A DNA stretch of 64,000 nucleotides from Xanthobacter dioxanivorans (GCF_016807805.1 NZ_CP063362.1:5188501-5252500); one strand, 5' to 3'. Shown: positions 8,894 to 18,151, counted from the first letter of the stretch. The notes: generated by a model not told the origin, from the letters alone. A program made the numbers and translations.

Positions 8894-8927
8894 AAAAGGG
8901 CGGGAGGCTCGGCCTTCCCGCCCTTTT
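8894..8927. terminator. Bidirectional intrinsic terminator
   Basis: A perfect 12-bp inverted repeat, AAAAGGGCGGGA / TCCCGCCCTTTT, with a 10-nt loop. It has an A-tract on one side and a T-tract on the other. It sits between the rightward Sel1 gene and the leftward thaumatin-like gene and can terminate both. About 90 nt to the left, 8799-8820 holds a partial copy (CGTCATGGCCGGGCTTGTCC) of the repeat family seen at 1583-1701. Confidence 0.85.
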
Positions 8928-9012
8928 CGCGCGCTCTTTGCCCCGAGGACCACGGCCTCGACGGTTCGAGCCGGCCGGACCGTCGAGCGGCCCGGCCGGG
9001 TGAGATGGCGCC

Positions 9013-11115
9013 TCAGTTCGGCTTGCGCGTGCTGAGGGTGAAGGTGGGCTTGTTCTGCTTCAGCGGATCCTTCAGCTGCGCCCGCTCGACGATGTACTTG
9101 CACCAGTCGTCGCCGGGGTTCGTGCAGGAGACCACGGTGGGATCGAACTGATTGGCCGGGGTGGACGTGAACTGCGGCCAGATCTGGAACGGCATGGTGC
9201 CGGCCGTGCTGAACTTCAGGATCTTGAACTTGTAGAGCTTGCCCGTCTTGTCCTTGAAGGTGATGGGGCACGGCGCGACGGCGGTGCGCGGGTCGATGCC
9301 CATGACGCCGCCGTCCTCGGTCGGGAACTCCTTGTCGGCGGTCTCGCTGCAGATGCCGTAGGCCGCCCAGCCGGTGTCGCCCTTCAGGTAGCCGGGGGTG
9401 ACGGCGGCCGTGTACCAGTCGTAGTAGGGCGGCAGCTTCTGCGGCACGCGCTTGTTGAGGGGCAGGCCGGTCGGACCGCCGACGGCGAGGATCAGACCAC
9501 TGCCCGCGAAGCTCTGGAAGCTCTCGTGGTCGTCGATGGAGAAGGCATAGGCCGACATGTCGAGGTAGCCGTCGGCCACCTTCCCATGGATCAGCTGGGA
9601 ATAGGGGTTGAAGCGCTGGATACCCTTGGTCCCGAACTTGTCGAAGTCATACTGGATGGTCATGTAGTTGACCGGAGCCATGCCGTTCTTGTCCGGCGGC
9701 TGCTCGGTCAGCGGCAGGTCCGGCACCATGGCCGTGGTGCAGGCGCCGCCGGCCCCCACATTGTCCACGCGGAACGGCACCCAGCCATGCAGGAAGCGCA
9801 TGTAGGTCTCGAGCTCGGGCAGCATGCTGGGTGGGTCGGGACGCATGAACTTCGGCGAGCTCGTCGCCTTGAAGCACTTGGCGAGGTAGATCTTGTAGCT
9901 GTCGTCCATCGCCTTCTTGATGGGCAGATACCAGTCCTTCATGCCGGGTTGGCAATTGGTGTAGGGCGCGGTGGTGCAGTTCTGCCAGTTCACCTCGATG
10001 GCCCGGAAGTCCGTTGGCAACTTGGTGCGGTCGAACGGCTTGGACAGGGGAATGATCTCGGGCAGCTTGGTGTCGCCGTCGACGAACGCCGGCTCCATGT
10101 AGTAGTTGAACGCGGTGAGCGTCGAGGGCACGCGGATGCCGGCGTTCGGATAGCGTCGCTTCTTCGTCTGCGCATTGATCGGATTGTTGTAGATGGGCCA
10201 CTTGGTGGCGTTCGTCTGGTCCGCGTTGGCGCCGGTGAAGGCGACGAGGCGCTTGCGGAACTCGTCCACCCCCATGACCGAGCCCATGAAGCCGACGTCG
10301 TTGGTCGGGCGGATGGGCGCGAGCGCGACGGGAAGATAGAGCTGGTCGACGTTGGAGACGTTGTAGCCGACATTGAGGTCGATCAGCGTACCGCCGTTGC
10401 TCACCGACAGCACGTTGGCGAACGTCCACTCGTTCAGCTGGAATGGCGTCTGCGTGCGGATGGCGCTACCGATGATGGTGGGCTGGATGCGGTAGACGCC
10501 CAGCTCGGCCGGGACGCACTTGTTCGTGCCGGAGGCCGGCGCGCACTTCGGCGAAGGGCCGTTGCCCGCCACCGGGAATACCTGCTTGCCCTTGTTGCCC
10601 GAATTGATGGTGTAGCTGTCATTGAGCGCGGTCTGGTCGTCGAAGAGGTAGATGCGCGCGCCACGCCACCAGTCCACATACTCGTCGGCGGCCTTGTCCT
10701 TGACCTGGTCGAGCTTGGTCCACCACGGCAGCATCACCGAGGCGGTCTCGCCCTTCTTGATGCCGGTCTTGGGGTTGACGTAGATGTAATAGTCGCTCTT
10801 GACCGGGAAACACTTCGTCGGGTTCGCCAGCGCGCGCTGCAGCCAGACGTCGCCGATGCAATTGTTCATCGCCTCGGTCAGCTGGATCGAGCCCTGAATG
10901 ATGGCGTAGACCGTCGCATTCGTATTGTTGACGATGCGAATTTCCTTGTAGCACTCCTTGTCGTTCGGCGCGGTGCAGTTCGGCGGAGCGATGCCCGGCT
11001 TGTCTTCGGCCGCGTTGGCGACCGAGGCAAACGTGCTCAGGGAGGCCACCGCCAGCGCACTCAGGGACAAGGCGCGCAGCGTTCTCCCCGGTTGATGACT
11101 TGTACCGGCTTTCAT
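9013..11115 (-). CDS. Secreted 700-residue protein with thaumatin-like/GH64-like features; candidate type II substrate
   Basis: A Sec signal peptide (basic start, hydrophobic core, ASVANA cut near residue 35) precedes a Cys-rich exported protein. An N-terminal strand region (EIRIVNNTNATVYAIIQG) starts near residue 50. The stretch VGYNVSNVDQLYLPVALAP (about residues 250-270) resembles the thaumatin-family YDVSxVDGFNLP signature. Near residues 510-540, HGKVADGYLDMSAYAFSIDD resembles the YAFPYDD region of thaumatin-fold beta-1,3-glucanases. I infer a thaumatin-like fold; I cannot confirm glucanase catalytic residues. It lies alone, flanked by type II secretion genes and a LuxR regulator, which makes it a natural candidate cargo. 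It could instead be a periplasmic or surface protein of unknown function. Confidence 0.6.
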   Translation of the reverse strand: MKAGTSHQPGRTLRALSLSALAVASLSTFASVANAAEDKPGIAPPNCTAPNDKECYKEIRIVNNTNATVYAIIQGSIQLTEAMNNCIGDVWLQRALANPTKCFPVKSDYYIYVNPKTGIKKGETASVMLPWWTKLDQVKDKAADEYVDWWRGARIYLFDDQTALNDSYTINSGNKGKQVFPVAGNGPSPKCAPASGTNKCVPAELGVYRIQPTIIGSAIRTQTPFQLNEWTFANVLSVSNGGTLIDLNVGYNVSNVDQLYLPVALAPIRPTNDVGFMGSVMGVDEFRKRLVAFTGANADQTNATKWPIYNNPINAQTKKRRYPNAGIRVPSTLTAFNYYMEPAFVDGDTKLPEIIPLSKPFDRTKLPTDFRAIEVNWQNCTTAPYTNCQPGMKDWYLPIKKAMDDSYKIYLAKCFKATSSPKFMRPDPPSMLPELETYMRFLHGWVPFRVDNVGAGGACTTAMVPDLPLTEQPPDKNGMAPVNYMTIQYDFDKFGTKGIQRFNPYSQLIHGKVADGYLDMSAYAFSIDDHESFQSFAGSGLILAVGGPTGLPLNKRVPQKLPPYYDWYTAAVTPGYLKGDTGWAAYGICSETADKEFPTEDGGVMGIDPRTAVAPCPITFKDKTGKLYKFKILKFSTAGTMPFQIWPQFTSTPANQFDPTVVSCTNPGDDWCKYIVERAQLKDPLKQNKPTFTLSTRKPN

Positions 11116-11875
11116 CGAATTTGCTCCCTCTTCATTCCTGGTTCCAAATCGCTCCCGCGTCGCCCGGGCGACGGAGGGGACGCTCGATCACGCGTGCGGG
11201 CGGGCCGCCGTCGGCCTGCCGCCTGGGATTTCGGGTTGGTGAAGGCGCGCGCTGAGCGCGACGGCACGGCCGAAGGGCGCCCGCAAGCACCCGCACGAAG
11301 CAGCGCACGGCTCCCGGGCGGCAGGCACGCTCCGTTCGGGGCTTCCCGGCCGCGGCCCAGCCACCGGCGTTCCAACTACCGGCGTTCCAAGACGATGCCG
11401 GCTCGGACCCGCGCGAAGCGGGAGACGGGGAAGGTGCCTCGCCACCCAGCAGCACCCTGTTCATTTCGCAGCCCTCACTCCCAAGGCCTCCTCCGGAGGC
11501 AAGGCGCACCTTCTGACGGGTGCTGCCGACATCCGGGTTTTTGATTGTGAAAATTACCGAAGCAGATCGCGCGGAAGACAAACGATGTAATTCGTTATTG
11601 TGACTATGGAACTACAATGTATCCGACAGCGACAGGAGGGGTTTTACGCGCCGAGATCCCTCTCAGGCGGCACTGAAGCTATGTTTTGCTTCTACCGCGG
11701 GTCGCGCCGGCTTTCCGGCTGATGCCGTTTTTGTGCGGCGCCACGCCCCCATCCGCCATTTCCATCCCCCATCCCCAACTCCGGAGGTTCTGCCGATAGC
11801 AGAATCCGAAGCATGTGAACGATAGGGAAGCAGGAACAGCCCTCCTATCCTCTAAATAGAGGTGGCCTTAAGCCG
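11116..11875. promoter_or_regulatory. Upstream region of the secreted-protein gene, with palindromic motif
   Basis: This 760-nt non-coding stretch separates the secreted-protein gene from the LuxR gene. The part at 11540-11640 is A/T-richer and a plausible promoter zone. At 11849-11862, CCTCTAAATAGAGG is an inverted repeat (6-nt arms, AA centre), inside CTCCTATCCTCTAAATAG (11842-11859), which is nearly identical to the motif in the gspE/gspD spacer. It lies 17 nt past the LuxR stop. I see no gene here. Confidence 0.45.
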
Positions 11876-12652
11876 TCAGGCCGCCGGCTTCAGCCACAGG
11901 CTCATCAATTCAGCCCGGCTCCGGACGCCGAACTTGCGGAAGATGTTGGTAACATGCTGATGCGCCGTGGAAGTCGCCATGCCCATCTCGCGGGCGACTT
12001 CCTTTTCCGACGCTTTGGTCAACAGGAATTGCAGCACCTTGTGCTCGGTAGGCGTCAGCGGCGAGGAGGCCATCAGCAGGCCGCTGCTCAGCATCAGGTG
12101 GCGATGGAACCACTTGATGCCCCGCAGCGCATAGGCGAGGCGGGCGATCTCCGCCTCGGCGAAGGTCCGCCGGGAGTAGAAGCCGAAATGGGATTCGCAG
12201 TCCCGGGTGAGCGGGAAGGCCACGAACACCGCATCCTGGGTGCCGACCGAGCCATAGTGGCGGTGGAAGAACGGTGTTTCGAACCATTCGGGCGGCAGCT
12301 CCCGTCGCAGGGAATAGGTCCTGAAGGTCCCCACGCCCCGCAGCGGCAGAAGGAAGGAGGGGTCGATCTCCCGCCGGTCCCAGAGGCGCAGGGTCTCCTT
12401 GAAATGCCCCTCGTCCGGAAGCGGCTCGACCGGCCGCAGGGCCTGCACGGCAGCGACGCGCCATCCCTGCAGCAGGTCGTTCGGGATCCCCGCATCCACG
12501 CGGATGGCACCCGCCCACGTCGCATTCCACGCGTGCACCATGTCGGCCAGGCTGGACATCAGGTGCGCGGCCGCCTGCGTCGATTGGCTGGCTTCGAAGT
12601 CCGACACCTCGTCCCAAAGGCGATGAACGTGCTCTTGGGTATCCAGGTACAT
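11876..12652 (-). CDS. LuxR-family transcriptional regulator
   Basis: A 258-residue protein. The C-terminal 60 residues are a LuxR/GerE helix-turn-helix: LTPTEHKVLQFLLTKASEKE, then VAREMGMATSTAHQHVTNIF and a following RKFGV. The N-terminal 190 residues have no REC domain and no Asp phosphorylation site. They resemble a ligand-sensing domain, but I do not see the Trp/Tyr/Asp set of acyl-homoserine-lactone receptors clearly enough to call quorum sensing. No luxI-type synthase is nearby. Its position beside the secreted protein and the 18-nt motif suggests it may control the secretion genes. Confidence 0.8.
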   Translation of the reverse strand: MYLDTQEHVHRLWDEVSDFEASQSTQAAAHLMSSLADMVHAWNATWAGAIRVDAGIPNDLLQGWRVAAVQALRPVEPLPDEGHFKETLRLWDRREIDPSFLLPLRGVGTFRTYSLRRELPPEWFETPFFHRHYGSVGTQDAVFVAFPLTRDCESHFGFYSRRTFAEAEIARLAYALRGIKWFHRHLMLSSGLLMASSPLTPTEHKVLQFLLTKASEKEVAREMGMATSTAHQHVTNIFRKFGVRSRAELMSLWLKPAA

Positions 12653-13034
12653 GATAAATCGCGCATTGGAGTGCCACAGGAACTCTTATGTAGCGCGCCG
12701 CGCGCGCCATGTAATCAGCTAAGCCACAGCAGCATCGGGGCACCGCGCAGGCGGGGCGTGAACTGCTCCGGCGCATGCCAGCGGCCCCCATCTCCGCAGG
12801 CCTTGCCCTTGGTCTTCTCCCGGCTGACGGGTGTCCGTCGCCATGAAGCGGACGGATGAAGCGCGCGCTCAATTGGGACGAGTGGACCGCCCGCTCCCCA
12901 AAAGAACAGGCGCGGCGTGCGCGAAGATCGCCGGCACGTGCCGGAAATACACAATTCTTCCGGTGATTTTCAATACATCTAAAAACTAGACGGCGGTACG
13001 AAGGTGCCTGAACGCCAAATCCCGAAGACAGCCC
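12653..13034. other. Non-coding spacer
   Basis: This 380-nt stretch separates the LuxR gene start from the cupin gene end. Short open frames exist on both strands, but none has a ribosome site, codon pattern or motif I can support. The part next to the LuxR start (12653-12720) should hold its promoter. Confidence 0.4.
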
Positions 13035-13649
13035 CTATCCCTTCGCCGGCAGCGGCCAGGTGCGAATCTGCTCGGCGACGGACGGGTACCTTGCCGCGAG
13101 TTCGTCGGCCTTGCCCAGTTCCACATCCTGCGGCTCGACGCCCGGCCACTCGGTCGAGCCGCCGAGGAACCAACGCCGCGGACCGGTGACGCGCGCGGTG
13201 TGGAAGGTGCCGCCCGGAATGAACAGCTGCACCATGTGCCCGGCCCGCAGATCCGGACCGACCATGTGCTGCTGCGTCGAGCCGTCGGCCAGCATCAGGA
13301 GCACCTCGATGGGGTCGCCGAGGTAATAGTGGTAGAACTGGTCGTTCCTGATGCGGTGCAGCTTCACCGGCTCATCCGGGGTCAGCATGAAGAACAGCGC
13401 CGAACCCATGGGCCGTCCATCGGCGAACGGCGCCGGCAAGCCGCCGGGCGCGATCCGCTCCTTGCTCACGAAGGTCAGCCGCACATAGCCGCAGGTGGCG
13501 TTCGGCTCAAGGTCGAGAAGCTTGCGCACGTCCTCGTAGGTCAGCTCCTGATGCATGGGCTCCCCCTGCGCCATGGTGCCCGGAGCGACCAGCGTAGCGC
13601 CGGCCATTGCGGCACCGGCGATGACATCGCGTCGGCTGTGGTCGGACAC
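13035..13649 (-). CDS. Tat-exported cupin_5 (DUF985-like) protein
   Basis: About 204 residues. The GTG start at 13649 is preceded by GGGAGG at good spacing. It gives a twin-arginine signal (SDHSRRDVIAG, then a hydrophobic stretch, PGTMAQ), so the folded protein is probably exported to the periplasm. The rest matches the cupin_5 layout: GYVRLTF, SALFFMLTPDE, LHRIRNDQFYHYYLGDPIEV, the LRAGHMVQLFIPGG turn and FHTARVTGPRRWFLGGSTEWPG. Cupin_5 members bind sugars or small ligands in a jelly-roll fold; the substrate is unknown here. Finding a Tat signal on this family is uncommon. A longer form from 13688 is possible but would hide the signal. Confidence 0.75.
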   Translation of the reverse strand: MSDHSRRDVIAGAAMAGATLVAPGTMAQGEPMHQELTYEDVRKLLDLEPNATCGYVRLTFVSKERIAPGGLPAPFADGRPMGSALFFMLTPDEPVKLHRIRNDQFYHYYLGDPIEVLLMLADGSTQQHMVGPDLRAGHMVQLFIPGGTFHTARVTGPRRWFLGGSTEWPGVEPQDVELGKADELAARYPSVAEQIRTWPLPAKG

Positions 13650-13823
13650 GGCGGCCTCCCGGAGACGTTCTTCCGCAGACAACCACACTGCGCAGATTAT
13701 GCCAATTGGCGCCGCCGCTTAGCCAGCGCCGGCGCCATCCGGGGCGGACGGTGTCGAAACGCGCCCCTCGATCGGGACGCGCTCCCCATCGCGGCTGCGG
13801 CTGGCGCATGTCGGCGCGCGGGG

Positions 13824-14027
13824 TCAGGACCGCCGCGCCCGAACCAGCACGCTTATGGCGAGCAGCACGGCGGACGCGGCAATTCCGGCCGCGACGACGC
13901 CGGCAGGCGTCCAACGCGCGCTCGCCTGAATCGTGATGCTCTTGCCGACCCTCACGTCCCAGGTCGCCTTCATTTCTTCCGGGTGCCAGGGGACCGATGG
14001 CTTCTGATCGTTCGGCTCGGCGCTCAT
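13824..14027 (-). CDS. Small membrane-anchored protein, unknown function
   Basis: 67 residues beginning MSAEPNDQKPSVPWHPEEMK. A polar N-terminal half is followed by one C-terminal membrane helix (WTPAGVVAAGIAASAVLLAI) and a basic tail (VRARRS), so the bulk lies outside or inside depending on orientation. The start at 14027 has a GGATCAC-like weak ribosome site; a longer frame to 14105 is less convincing. No family is recognised. It sits alone between the cupin and FIST genes. Confidence 0.5.
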   Translation of the reverse strand: MSAEPNDQKPSVPWHPEEMKATWDVRVGKSITIQASARWTPAGVVAAGIAASAVLLAISVLVRARRS

Positions 14028-14271
14028 GTGATCCTCGCTGTCCCAACGACCCAATAACCTGGAACCGGCGGCATGGCGATTGCATCGAAGCATCGGCGAA
14101 TTCATCGCTGTTGTTCTGCGACAGGGGCGGCCGATCCATGGATGACCGAGGCTGCGGGCCTGGCGAACGCCGTTTTTTCGGATCAGGCCCGGTCCGGCCC
14201 TCGCCTGCCCTCGTGGCGGGAACTGTACCCGTTCGTGTTCGCACTCCGACCTTTCATGCAGATCTCCTCAC

Positions 14272-15417
14272 ATGAGCAAATTCATCCAAGCCCATGCCGG
14301 TGACGCCAACTGGCAGATCGCCCTTGGCTCCTGCTGGGCGCAGGTCCGCCACCAGTTGCAGGAGGCGTCCAAGCCCAGCCTGGGCTGGTGCTACCTCACC
14401 GACCATTACACCGCTGCCGCGGGAAACATCATGGACGCGCTCAGGGAGCGCATGCCCGAGGTGCATTGGGTCGGCACCGTGGGGGTCGGGGTGGCGGCGG
14501 AGGCGACGGAATATTTCGACGCGCCGGGCATGGTGCTGATGCTCGCCGACCTGCCGGAAGGCTCGTTCAGGCTATTCTCCAGCCCCAGCCCGCTGGACGC
14601 CGGCGGCTTCGAGGCCTTCACCGCCCTGGTCCACGCCGACGGAGCCAGCCCGGACCTGCCCGATCAGCTCAAGGCGCTGAGCGAGAAGACCACGACCGGC
14701 TATCTGTTCGGCGGGCTGTCCTCTGCGCGGAACCAGCCTCTGCTCTTTGCCGACGAGGTCCTGCTGGGCGGCGTTTCCGGTGTGGCGTTCGGCCCGGAAG
14801 TGCCCGTTCTCTCGCGCGTCACCCAGGGGTGCCAGCCCATCGGCCCCCAGCGCACCATCACCCGCGCCGAGGGCAATTATCTGGTGTCGCTGGACGATCA
14901 TCGGGCGCTGGATTGCGTGCTGGAGGACCTCGGCCTCGGCGAGGAGATCCCCGATCCGGAGCTGCGCCATGCGCTGGCCCAGACCCTCGCTGGCCTGAGC
15001 ACTCCGGGCGAGGACGTGTCCGCCAAGCCCGGCCGGTTCGGCGCCAATACTGAGGTGCGCCACCTGCTGGGCGTCGGGCGCACGGCCGGGGTTCTCGTGG
15101 TGGCGGAGCAGATCAAGGCCGGCATGCAGCTCGCCTTCTGCACGCGCAACGCTGAGGCGGCAAGGTCCGATCTGCTGCGCATCGTCTCGGAGGTGCGGAT
15201 CCAGGCAGAGGCGGCGGGCGGCATCCGCGGCGCGCTGTACATCAGCTGCTCCGGGCGGGGCGGCCCTCATTTCGGCAAGGCCAACGCCGAATTCCAGATG
15301 GTGAGCGCCGGCCTCGGCCCGGTGCCGCTGGTGGGCTTCTTCGCCGGTGGCGAAATCGCCCGCCACCATCTGTACGGCTACACCGGCGTGCTGACGGTCT
15401 TCACCGAAGCCGCCTGA
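14272..15417 (+). CDS. FIST N/C domain protein
   Basis: A 381-residue cytosolic protein with the FIST layout. The N-terminal FIST domain covers roughly residues 30-215 (SLGWCYLTDHY, HWVGTVGVGVAAEATEYF, TTGYLFGGLSSARNQPL, GGVSGVAFGP). The FIST_C domain covers roughly 240-365 and ends with the hallmark ISCSGRGGPHFGKANAEFQ and PLVGFFAGGEIA. FIST is a small-ligand sensing module, proposed to bind amino acids, often coupled to signalling proteins. No output domain is fused here. The gene precedes an aldo/keto reductase by about 120 nt and may share its transcript. Confidence 0.88.
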   Translation: MSKFIQAHAGDANWQIALGSCWAQVRHQLQEASKPSLGWCYLTDHYTAAAGNIMDALRERMPEVHWVGTVGVGVAAEATEYFDAPGMVLMLADLPEGSFRLFSSPSPLDAGGFEAFTALVHADGASPDLPDQLKALSEKTTTGYLFGGLSSARNQPLLFADEVLLGGVSGVAFGPEVPVLSRVTQGCQPIGPQRTITRAEGNYLVSLDDHRALDCVLEDLGLGEEIPDPELRHALAQTLAGLSTPGEDVSAKPGRFGANTEVRHLLGVGRTAGVLVVAEQIKAGMQLAFCTRNAEAARSDLLRIVSEVRIQAEAAGGIRGALYISCSGRGGPHFGKANAEFQMVSAGLGPVPLVGFFAGGEIARHHLYGYTGVLTVFTEAA

Positions 15418-15534
15418 GAGGGACAAAGGCGCGATGCACCAGGCCTCACCTTTTGCCGGACGGATGACCGGCGCCACGCTCGGGACGGAGCTTCGCATTC
15501 GCCCGACCGGGTCGGCGCAAGGGGATTCCTGAGC

Positions 15535-16413
15535 ATGTCGGCAGATCCGGCCGCACGCCATGGCGATGGCGACCCGCAAGGCATCCTCTCCGCCTTCGGG
15601 GTCAGGATGCCCCGCATCCTCTACGGCACCGCCTGGAAGAAGGAGCGCACCGCCGGGCTGGTGGAACTCGCCTTGCGCTCGGGCTTCCGGGGCATCGACA
15701 CCGCCTGCCAGCCCAAGCATTACCATGAGCCGGGTGTCGGCGCGGGGCTGGCTGCGGCGCTTGGCGGCGAGTTGCGCCGCGCGGATATCTACCTCCAGAC
15801 CAAATTCACCCCGTTGAAGGGACAGGACCCGGACCATCTCCCCTACGATCCCGGGGCCAGCCTCGCCGAGCAGGTGCGCCAGTCCTTCGCGGCGTCGCTC
15901 GTCAACCTGCGCACTGAGTATCTGGATGGCCTCGTCCTCCACTCCCCCTATCCGCAAGACGCCGACACCCATGAGGTGTGGCGGGCCATGGAGGAGCTCG
16001 TCGAGCAGGGCGGCGTGCGGCAGCTGGGCCTCAGCAACTGCTATGAGCGCAGCCGCCTGGAAACCATCTACAAGCGTGCCCGCATCAAGCCCGCGCTGCT
16101 CCAGAACCGGTTCTACGCCAAGACCGGCCACGATCGGGAAATACGCGCCTTCTGCCGGGAAAACGGCATGCTCTATCAGAGCTTCTGGACCCTGACCGCC
16201 AACGCCGACGTGCTATCCCGGCCCGCCCTGGTCGAGATGGCCGAAAGCCATCAGCGAACCCCCGCCCAGGTCTTCTTCCGCTTCCTGACCCAACGGGACA
16301 TCGTGTGCCTGACCGGCACCTCCTCACCGGAGCACATGGCGCAGGACCTCGCCATCTTCGATTTTCGCCTCAGCCCGGAGGAATGCGACATGATCGACGC
16401 GTGGCTCGGGTGA
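15535..16413 (+). CDS. Aldo/keto reductase
   Basis: A 292-residue NAD(P)H-dependent reductase with a TIM barrel. The catalytic set is visible: Asp in GIDTACQPKHYHE with Tyr in the following HY (the longer-loop variant of the family), Lys in YLQTKFTP and His in LVLHSPY. The C-terminal cofactor region runs to QVFFRFLTQRDIVCLTGTSS, where the classic KS.. cofactor motif is replaced by TGTSS. It reduces small carbonyl compounds; the substrate is unknown. It follows the FIST gene. Confidence 0.88.
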   Translation: MSADPAARHGDGDPQGILSAFGVRMPRILYGTAWKKERTAGLVELALRSGFRGIDTACQPKHYHEPGVGAGLAAALGGELRRADIYLQTKFTPLKGQDPDHLPYDPGASLAEQVRQSFAASLVNLRTEYLDGLVLHSPYPQDADTHEVWRAMEELVEQGGVRQLGLSNCYERSRLETIYKRARIKPALLQNRFYAKTGHDREIRAFCRENGMLYQSFWTLTANADVLSRPALVEMAESHQRTPAQVFFRFLTQRDIVCLTGTSSPEHMAQDLAIFDFRLSPEECDMIDAWLG

Positions 16414-16543
16414 TCGCCTGCCGCCTCCTGCAGTTGAATTTGACCGCAAAGGTCGTGAAAACAGTATTTCTAAATTCCACCTCCGGATTCAGCATTCACA
16501 TTTTGGAATTACGGACAGCACTTATCGTCACAACGCGGCGCCA

Positions 16544-17875
16544 TCATGCCGCCGCCGGGCTCTGGCTCACCGTTGCCAGCGCGCGGCCGATGCGATCGAG
16601 CGCCTGGTCCACCTGCTCGGCGCTGATGACCAGCGGCGGGGTGACGCGGAGCGTGTTGCCGTAGACGCCGGTGGTCGAGATGAGAACGCCATTCTTCAGC
16701 GCCTCGCCCTCCAGCGCCTTGGCGAGCTTCGGCGCAGGCGTGCGCTTGTCGTCGGAGACGATCTCCATGCCGATCATGAGTCCGAGGCCGCGCACATCGC
16801 CGAGGATGGGGAATTTGCTCTGGAGTGCCCGCAGGCCTTCCATGAACTGCGTGCCGGCCTCCTTCGCCCGCTCGGCGAGATTTTCTTTCCGCAGCACCTC
16901 CATCACCGCCGAGCCGGAGGCCATGCCGAGCATGTTCTTGGCACCATAGGTCGTGAAATGGTCCGCCGGCTCGAAGGCGGTGCCCAGCTCCTCGGTGGCG
17001 ATGAAGCCACCCAGGGGCACGCCGCCGCCAATGGCCTTGGCGAAGGTGACAATCGCCGGCTTGGTGCCGAAATGATGGAAAGCGAAGGGCTTGCCGGTGC
17101 GCCCGAAGCCGGTGAACACCTCGTCATGGATGAGGGTCACGTCGTAGCGCTTGAGGATCTCCTCGACCTTCGGCCAGTATCCGGCCGGCGGCACGATGGC
17201 CCCGCCCACGCCCAGCACCGGCTCGGCGATCATCATCGCCGCTTCGCCGACCACGGAGGTGTGCAGCGCCGTCTCCACTTCCTCGGCGCATTTGAGGCCG
17301 CAGCTGGATGGATTGAGCTTCAGCGGGCAGCGATAGCAATAGGGCGCCGGCACGTGGGTGACACCCGGGAAGGTGCCATAGGGCCCCATGCCGCGCTTCT
17401 GCTTGGCGATGCCGGTGAGCGCGAGCGGCAGCGAGGTGCGCCCGTGGAAGCCGTGCTGCAAGGCGATGATGCCGAAGCCCTTCCGGCCCCGGTTCACGGC
17501 GTGCTTGAGGGCGATCTTGACGGCGCCGTCCGTCGATTCCGCTCCGCTGTTGGCGAAGAACACGCGCTTCAGGCCGTTGCCGGCATAATCGCAGATGTCC
17601 CTGGCCAGCTCGAGGGTCCGGCGCGAGTGGTAGCGACCGGGAATATGCACGATGCGCTCGAGCTGATCGCGGATGGCGGCGACGATGGCGGGATGGGAAT
17701 GGCCCACCGAGGAGACGCCAGGGCCCGCTTCGAGGTCGATATAGCTCCTGCCGTCTTCCGCCACCACCTCGGCGCCCGAGCCGCGCTCGATGGCGGGCAT
17801 GATGTTCTGGTTGACGACGAGATAGTTCTTCAAGTCGTCGATGCCCTGGCCCTTGTCGTTCTGGAGCACGCTCAT
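16544..17875 (-). CDS. Class III (4-aminobutyrate-type) aminotransferase
   Basis: A 443-residue PLP-dependent enzyme of the omega-amino acid:2-oxo acid aminotransferase group. Visible are GPGVSSVGHSHPAIVAAI, the PLP-phosphate binding FFANSGAESTDGAVKIA, the aromatic HGFHGRTSLPLALTG, the Asp motif LIHDEVFTGFGRTG and the Schiff-base Lys in FAKAIGGGVPLGG. A CYRCPLKLNPSSCGLKC stretch is a Cys-rich insert found in a subgroup of these enzymes. The ATG at 17875 gives MSVLQNDKG; the frame upstream is not supported. It lies downstream of, and in line with, the LysR gene. The exact substrate (GABA, beta-alanine or another omega-amine) cannot be read from sequence. Confidence 0.88.
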   Translation of the reverse strand: MSVLQNDKGQGIDDLKNYLVVNQNIMPAIERGSGAEVVAEDGRSYIDLEAGPGVSSVGHSHPAIVAAIRDQLERIVHIPGRYHSRRTLELARDICDYAGNGLKRVFFANSGAESTDGAVKIALKHAVNRGRKGFGIIALQHGFHGRTSLPLALTGIAKQKRGMGPYGTFPGVTHVPAPYCYRCPLKLNPSSCGLKCAEEVETALHTSVVGEAAMMIAEPVLGVGGAIVPPAGYWPKVEEILKRYDVTLIHDEVFTGFGRTGKPFAFHHFGTKPAIVTFAKAIGGGVPLGGFIATEELGTAFEPADHFTTYGAKNMLGMASGSAVMEVLRKENLAERAKEAGTQFMEGLRALQSKFPILGDVRGLGLMIGMEIVSDDKRTPAPKLAKALEGEALKNGVLISTTGVYGNTLRVTPPLVISAEQVDQALDRIGRALATVSQSPAAA

Positions 17876-18151
17876 GACGCCCTCAGTTTGACGGCCGCTT
17901 GCGCGCGGCCGCAGGGGGAACTGCGTCGATGCCACGAAAGAAAGTGGGGCCGGTCCCCCAGACCAGTTCAGGGACGCAAGGCGCGTCCTGCCGCAGGCCA
18001 GCCGTGGCCACGGGGGTCCACAGGCCCGTTTTCGGACATCCACCACCGGCCTCGCTGGGAGCGCCGCCGTGTGGATGGAGCCTAGACGAGCGCTCCGGGA
18101 GGACAAATTGCGAATTGCGCTATCAGCTATGCCCCGCCGCACGCAGGGCGT

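Noticed and set aside
11876..12652. Quorum-sensing acyl-homoserine-lactone receptor
   Set aside because: Only the C-terminal helix-turn-helix is convincing; no synthase gene is nearby and the ligand-pocket residues could not be verified.
12715..12954. Small leftward open frame in the LuxR-cupin spacer
   Set aside because: No ribosome site, no motif and arginine/glycine-rich composition of chance frames.
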